The translations under genes and the position numbers were made by a program. 64,000 nucleotides of DNA from Rhodocollybia butyracea (lineage: Eukaryota > Basidiomycota > Agaricomycetes > Agaricales > Omphalotaceae), in assembly GCA_015501585.1 (NCBI GenBank), contig JADNRY010000127.1, forward strand, positions 110,883 through 174,882. The letters run 5' to 3'. Below the pieces are notes generated by a model that saw nothing but the letters and a program-made list of their open reading frames with translations, was not told where the DNA came from and searched no databases. Below are positions 61,223-64,000 of this stretch, in pieces. The first letter of the stretch is position 1; every line of letters starts with the position of its first letter.

Positions 61223-61747
61223 AGCCGTCCTCTTTCAAGCCAAAATTGCACGCAAATGCACTAGGAGTAACTTGAGATATTCTCTCCTTTGTAAGAGATG
61301 TAGTGAAACTCGTGCTCACTATGCAAAATACTGTTCTCAAGAAGTAAAAACTTTACCTATGGGCTTGATATACTGGTGATGGACTTGAGTATGCTATATT
61401 AAGATAATATGGCAAACTTAGAGCTATTGAACAAGTTCAGCAGTCTTAAGTGGGTAATAGGTCTCTAAGGATCAATGTACAGTACAACGACTTGAATGAA
61501 CGTAAGTAAGGTCGTGTCAAGATTGTCAGACCATTTCAGTATGGCCAAATTTAATGTATAATGGAAGGCTGGTAATGATAGCTCAACTGCCCAAGCATGA
61601 AGGCCATAGTACAAGTCTTCGTTTCTTGACCTTGCTTTTTAGATGGTGCACACGAGTTTTACTGCATCTCTTTCCAAAGGAGAGAGTATTTCAAGCTACC
61701 CCGGGCATATTTGAATGTAGTTTCTGCTTGAAGAGGAACAATTATAC
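61223..61747. other. Loop of the palindrome
   Basis: About 525 bases between the two arms, with no internal inverted match and no gene recognised. Confidence 0.6.
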
Positions 61748-62536
61748 ATTTACATGAGGTTCCGGGAGGTCCGCACTTGATAAGAAATTGTCTTCGTCCT
61801 GTATTCACTGTTTAGAACAATGAGCGGAAGCACCGGCAAACGTTTCTGGTATGTTCCCACGCTCCATTCACAACTCTCTTCATCGTTCAGCGTAACCACA
61901 AAATGATATTTAGCCCTATAAACTACATAGAGAGCCTCACTAGCCGCTATACACTGCACACTACTCAAGACTTACCACATGTATCCAATGTATGACTTTT
62001 TCACTGTATCCATTGAAGATGAGATGGTCTTGTGCCTCATTGGAGACACTCTCAAGGCTTAAGCAGTTCAGCGAGAGCTTATTCATACATCAACCACTTA
62101 TGAATATCGGAGAACGATGCAGCGACTTATCTGTATAGCAGAGTCACAACTTTACATGCCCTTACTAGGCTTACTTATGTGTACAAGGTTCGTGTTTGGG
62201 TCGTGTACATATGAGCATGTACGGCCGAGAGGTATGTAAAGCTTATAGTAGTGTAATCTTTATATTAAACTTCCAGAGAGCAAGGGAACATTGGAGATGA
62301 GCGGGAGGCAGCGGAAACTCAAGGCGGGAGGCGCATACACCGTGACGTGATCTCGGTGCTAGCTTTCCGGTACTCGGGAGTCGGGAGATATCTTACATCA
62401 AAGTCCACACGAAATATAGCGCTTTTATTCCGCTACCGTACAATAGTGGATCATTATGATAACAGCCTATGCCATCACACCCCCATGGCAAAGGCTACTA
62501 TATAGGTCTACTGGGCATATGAGGTGGCATGCGCTC
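61748..62536 (-). repeat. Right arm of the large imperfect palindrome
   Basis: Reverse complement of 60441-61222 with scattered mismatches and small indels. Read on the minus strand it contains the frame 61968-61750 (YQKRLPVLPLIVLNSEY...VRTSRNLM), similar to the frame in the left arm. The matched arms with a unique loop suggest a foldback element or two head-to-head copies of one repeat. Confidence 0.85.
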
Positions 62537-63898
62537 CCTGTTGCTGCCTAGTCGTTGGGTTGAGGTCATTAGTTTTGGTCAGTTGACAAGCATGATTTTA
62601 CTGAGTCGATGTAGCAATACAATTGCCATAACCATTACATGCAAACTTTCTCCACTTAGCATTTGCATGGTCCCTTGCTCTGCTCCTTCACTAGCTTGTT
62701 TACACATCTTTATACATATTCCCTCTTCTATGTTCAAGCTCGGAGCCCAATGATGTCAGTTATGTATCCCTGCCACAAATATACATTTTCCCTATTTTGT
62801 AAACTTGTGCAATTTCTGACCATGTAGTATGAGGATGTGAATTGGTGAGTTCCATGTAGTGAGTTCCATGTTTTTGTGATTCAATTATTGGCCAATGGCA
62901 GAGTGATATTTGTTGGATTTGAGATAGCAGTTGTTCGCGAGGCATGGCCACAAAGAGGATATTGGTTAAATCTTTGGTCCATGGCTTATTCTATTTGGAA
63001 ACCCAGGCAAAATGTGCAGGTATAGAGGATTTCTCTGGCCAGTGTTCCGGTGAGATAACCGGCCATTTGAGACGTGTGCCATCAACAGCAACTCACGGCA
63101 ACTTAAATCATGATTGATATGAGAGGCCATCATTGTGCCGAATCCCGATTGGGCCCTCCGCATACACAATGACCTCAACAATGGTTGAACAATGATGGAA
63201 ATTAATTAGCATTTCTTTCCATGGTTCAAGTACTTACAGTTACAATAAATTTGAGAACAGAGCATTGGTCACCGGGCCTAGTTGGGACGACTTGCAGGAC
63301 AAATAAGAGTCATTCAGTCGATCTGATTTGAATTTTACAGGGCAATTAGATTATCTGCTTTGTTACTCTGGAAGCATCCAGGCTTTTGGCAAGGGTTCAT
63401 TAACAAGGATATGTGGGCACTGGGAAACCCAAGTTTCTACTGGAAAGTTCTGAGATGGGGGAAAGCTATGTGGCCCATGTGTGGGCTTGCCCTTCTTGAG
63501 TATTCCAGCCACAATACAAGTGGCAAGTGCGGTTGGGCAGTCAGTTTGTTCAATGGACTCGTTTATGAGGTTAGTGAGCATATTAATATTTGAGTCTATC
63601 TCAATGATCTCTTTGTAGCAGATTTGTTCCTTGCCAGGAGAGCTGTTTGCAGGGTGTTTCCTGATCTCGGCCTTAGTATCATTGATTATTTGTATGGCGA
63701 ATGGAGAATCAAATAGTTTTGAGAAGCATTATCTTTGGTGGTATGGGGTGTTGGAAATATTATCAGCTGTGCAATTGATTTGCTCGCCAATATTTCTCCA
63801 GTAGTTTTAGATGTTTATTCTGCCCTGGAGTGCATGCCGGTGTGGAGCTTATCTGTTTTACCTTATGTTTTATCTTATATTTCTCTGTATATTTCTCC
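62537..63898. other. Region inside the right inverted repeat, no recognised gene
   Basis: Frames on both strands (62760-62951 and 62966-63181 minus, 63360-63593 plus) lack known motifs and are short. If the 102-bp repeats are transposon ends, this would be the body next to the right end, possibly decayed transposase DNA; I could not recognise a DDE domain. Confidence 0.35.
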
Positions 63899-64000
63899 CA
63901 TCAGCATTTCTCCACAATTGTGATCAGGCATGATTGGCGTTTATACATGCGGATCACGCCTGATTATACAATTATCGGGAGGTATATTCGGGTATGTATA
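63899..64000 (-). repeat. Right copy of the 102-bp inverted repeat (cut by the window edge)
   Basis: Reverse complement of 48703-48804. Starts CATCAGCATTTCTCC on the inner side and runs to the last base of the window (GGGTATGTATA), so its outer part is not visible. Confidence 0.8.

Noticed and set aside
62760..63181. Minus-strand frames near the right inverted repeat as a transposase
   Set aside because: I looked for DDE or HARBI1-type motifs; a phrase like VAVDGTRLKWP appears in one frame but with stops around it, and I cannot support a family call.

Overview
The window is nuclear DNA of a basidiomycete fungus, most likely an agaricomycete. Genes are cut by many introns of about 50 bases with GT(A/G)NG donors. 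The gene set fits: a laccase in 26 exons, DUF6534-type seven-helix membrane proteins, tandem cytochrome P450s, F-box singletons and a lineage-typical GTPase/RLRGG family. No bacterial signal, CRISPR array, rRNA or tRNA was recognised; tRNA genes were looked for only by eye.

Layout. 1-11.9 kb is gene-poor and repeat-rich: a decayed F-box-like ORF, a 159-bp tandem array, a 39-bp minisatellite, the 3' end of a Ty1/copia element with its LTR, and a MITE-like inverted-repeat element near 9.6-10.6 kb. 12-39.4 kb is the gene-dense core: laccase (+), the GPI-anchor enzyme Gpi3/PIG-A (+), acetyl-CoA hydrolase/CoA-transferase Ach1 (+), an oxysterol-binding protein (-, apparent one-base frameshift), a conserved fungal membrane protein (-), two tandem DUF6534 genes (-), two tandem P450 genes (+) and a NIPA-type magnesium transporter (-). 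39.6-47.9 kb holds a LINE-type reverse-transcriptase remnant and a direct duplication of about 3.6-kb period carrying two GTPase genes; copy 1 is shortened and copy 2 is long, with an internal VFRLRGGA motif. 48.5-64 kb is a second mobile/duplicated zone: a 102-bp inverted repeat at 48.70 kb and at the very end of the window, one intact F-box gene beside a decayed copy, one intact membrane-anchored fucosyltransferase-like gene and a decayed copy 5 kb away, a small secreted lysine-rich-tail protein, and an imperfect palindrome of about 2.1 kb.

The core genes do not form one pathway. Housekeeping genes (Gpi3, Ach1, OSBP, NIPA) sit next to fast-evolving families (laccase, P450, DUF6534, GTPase, F-box) that expand by tandem duplication. 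Splicing oddities recur: exons of 3, 5, 6, 12, 13 and 16 bases, and three GC-AG introns. All exon models were made by eye from conserved protein motifs and splice signals; no alignment or database search was run.
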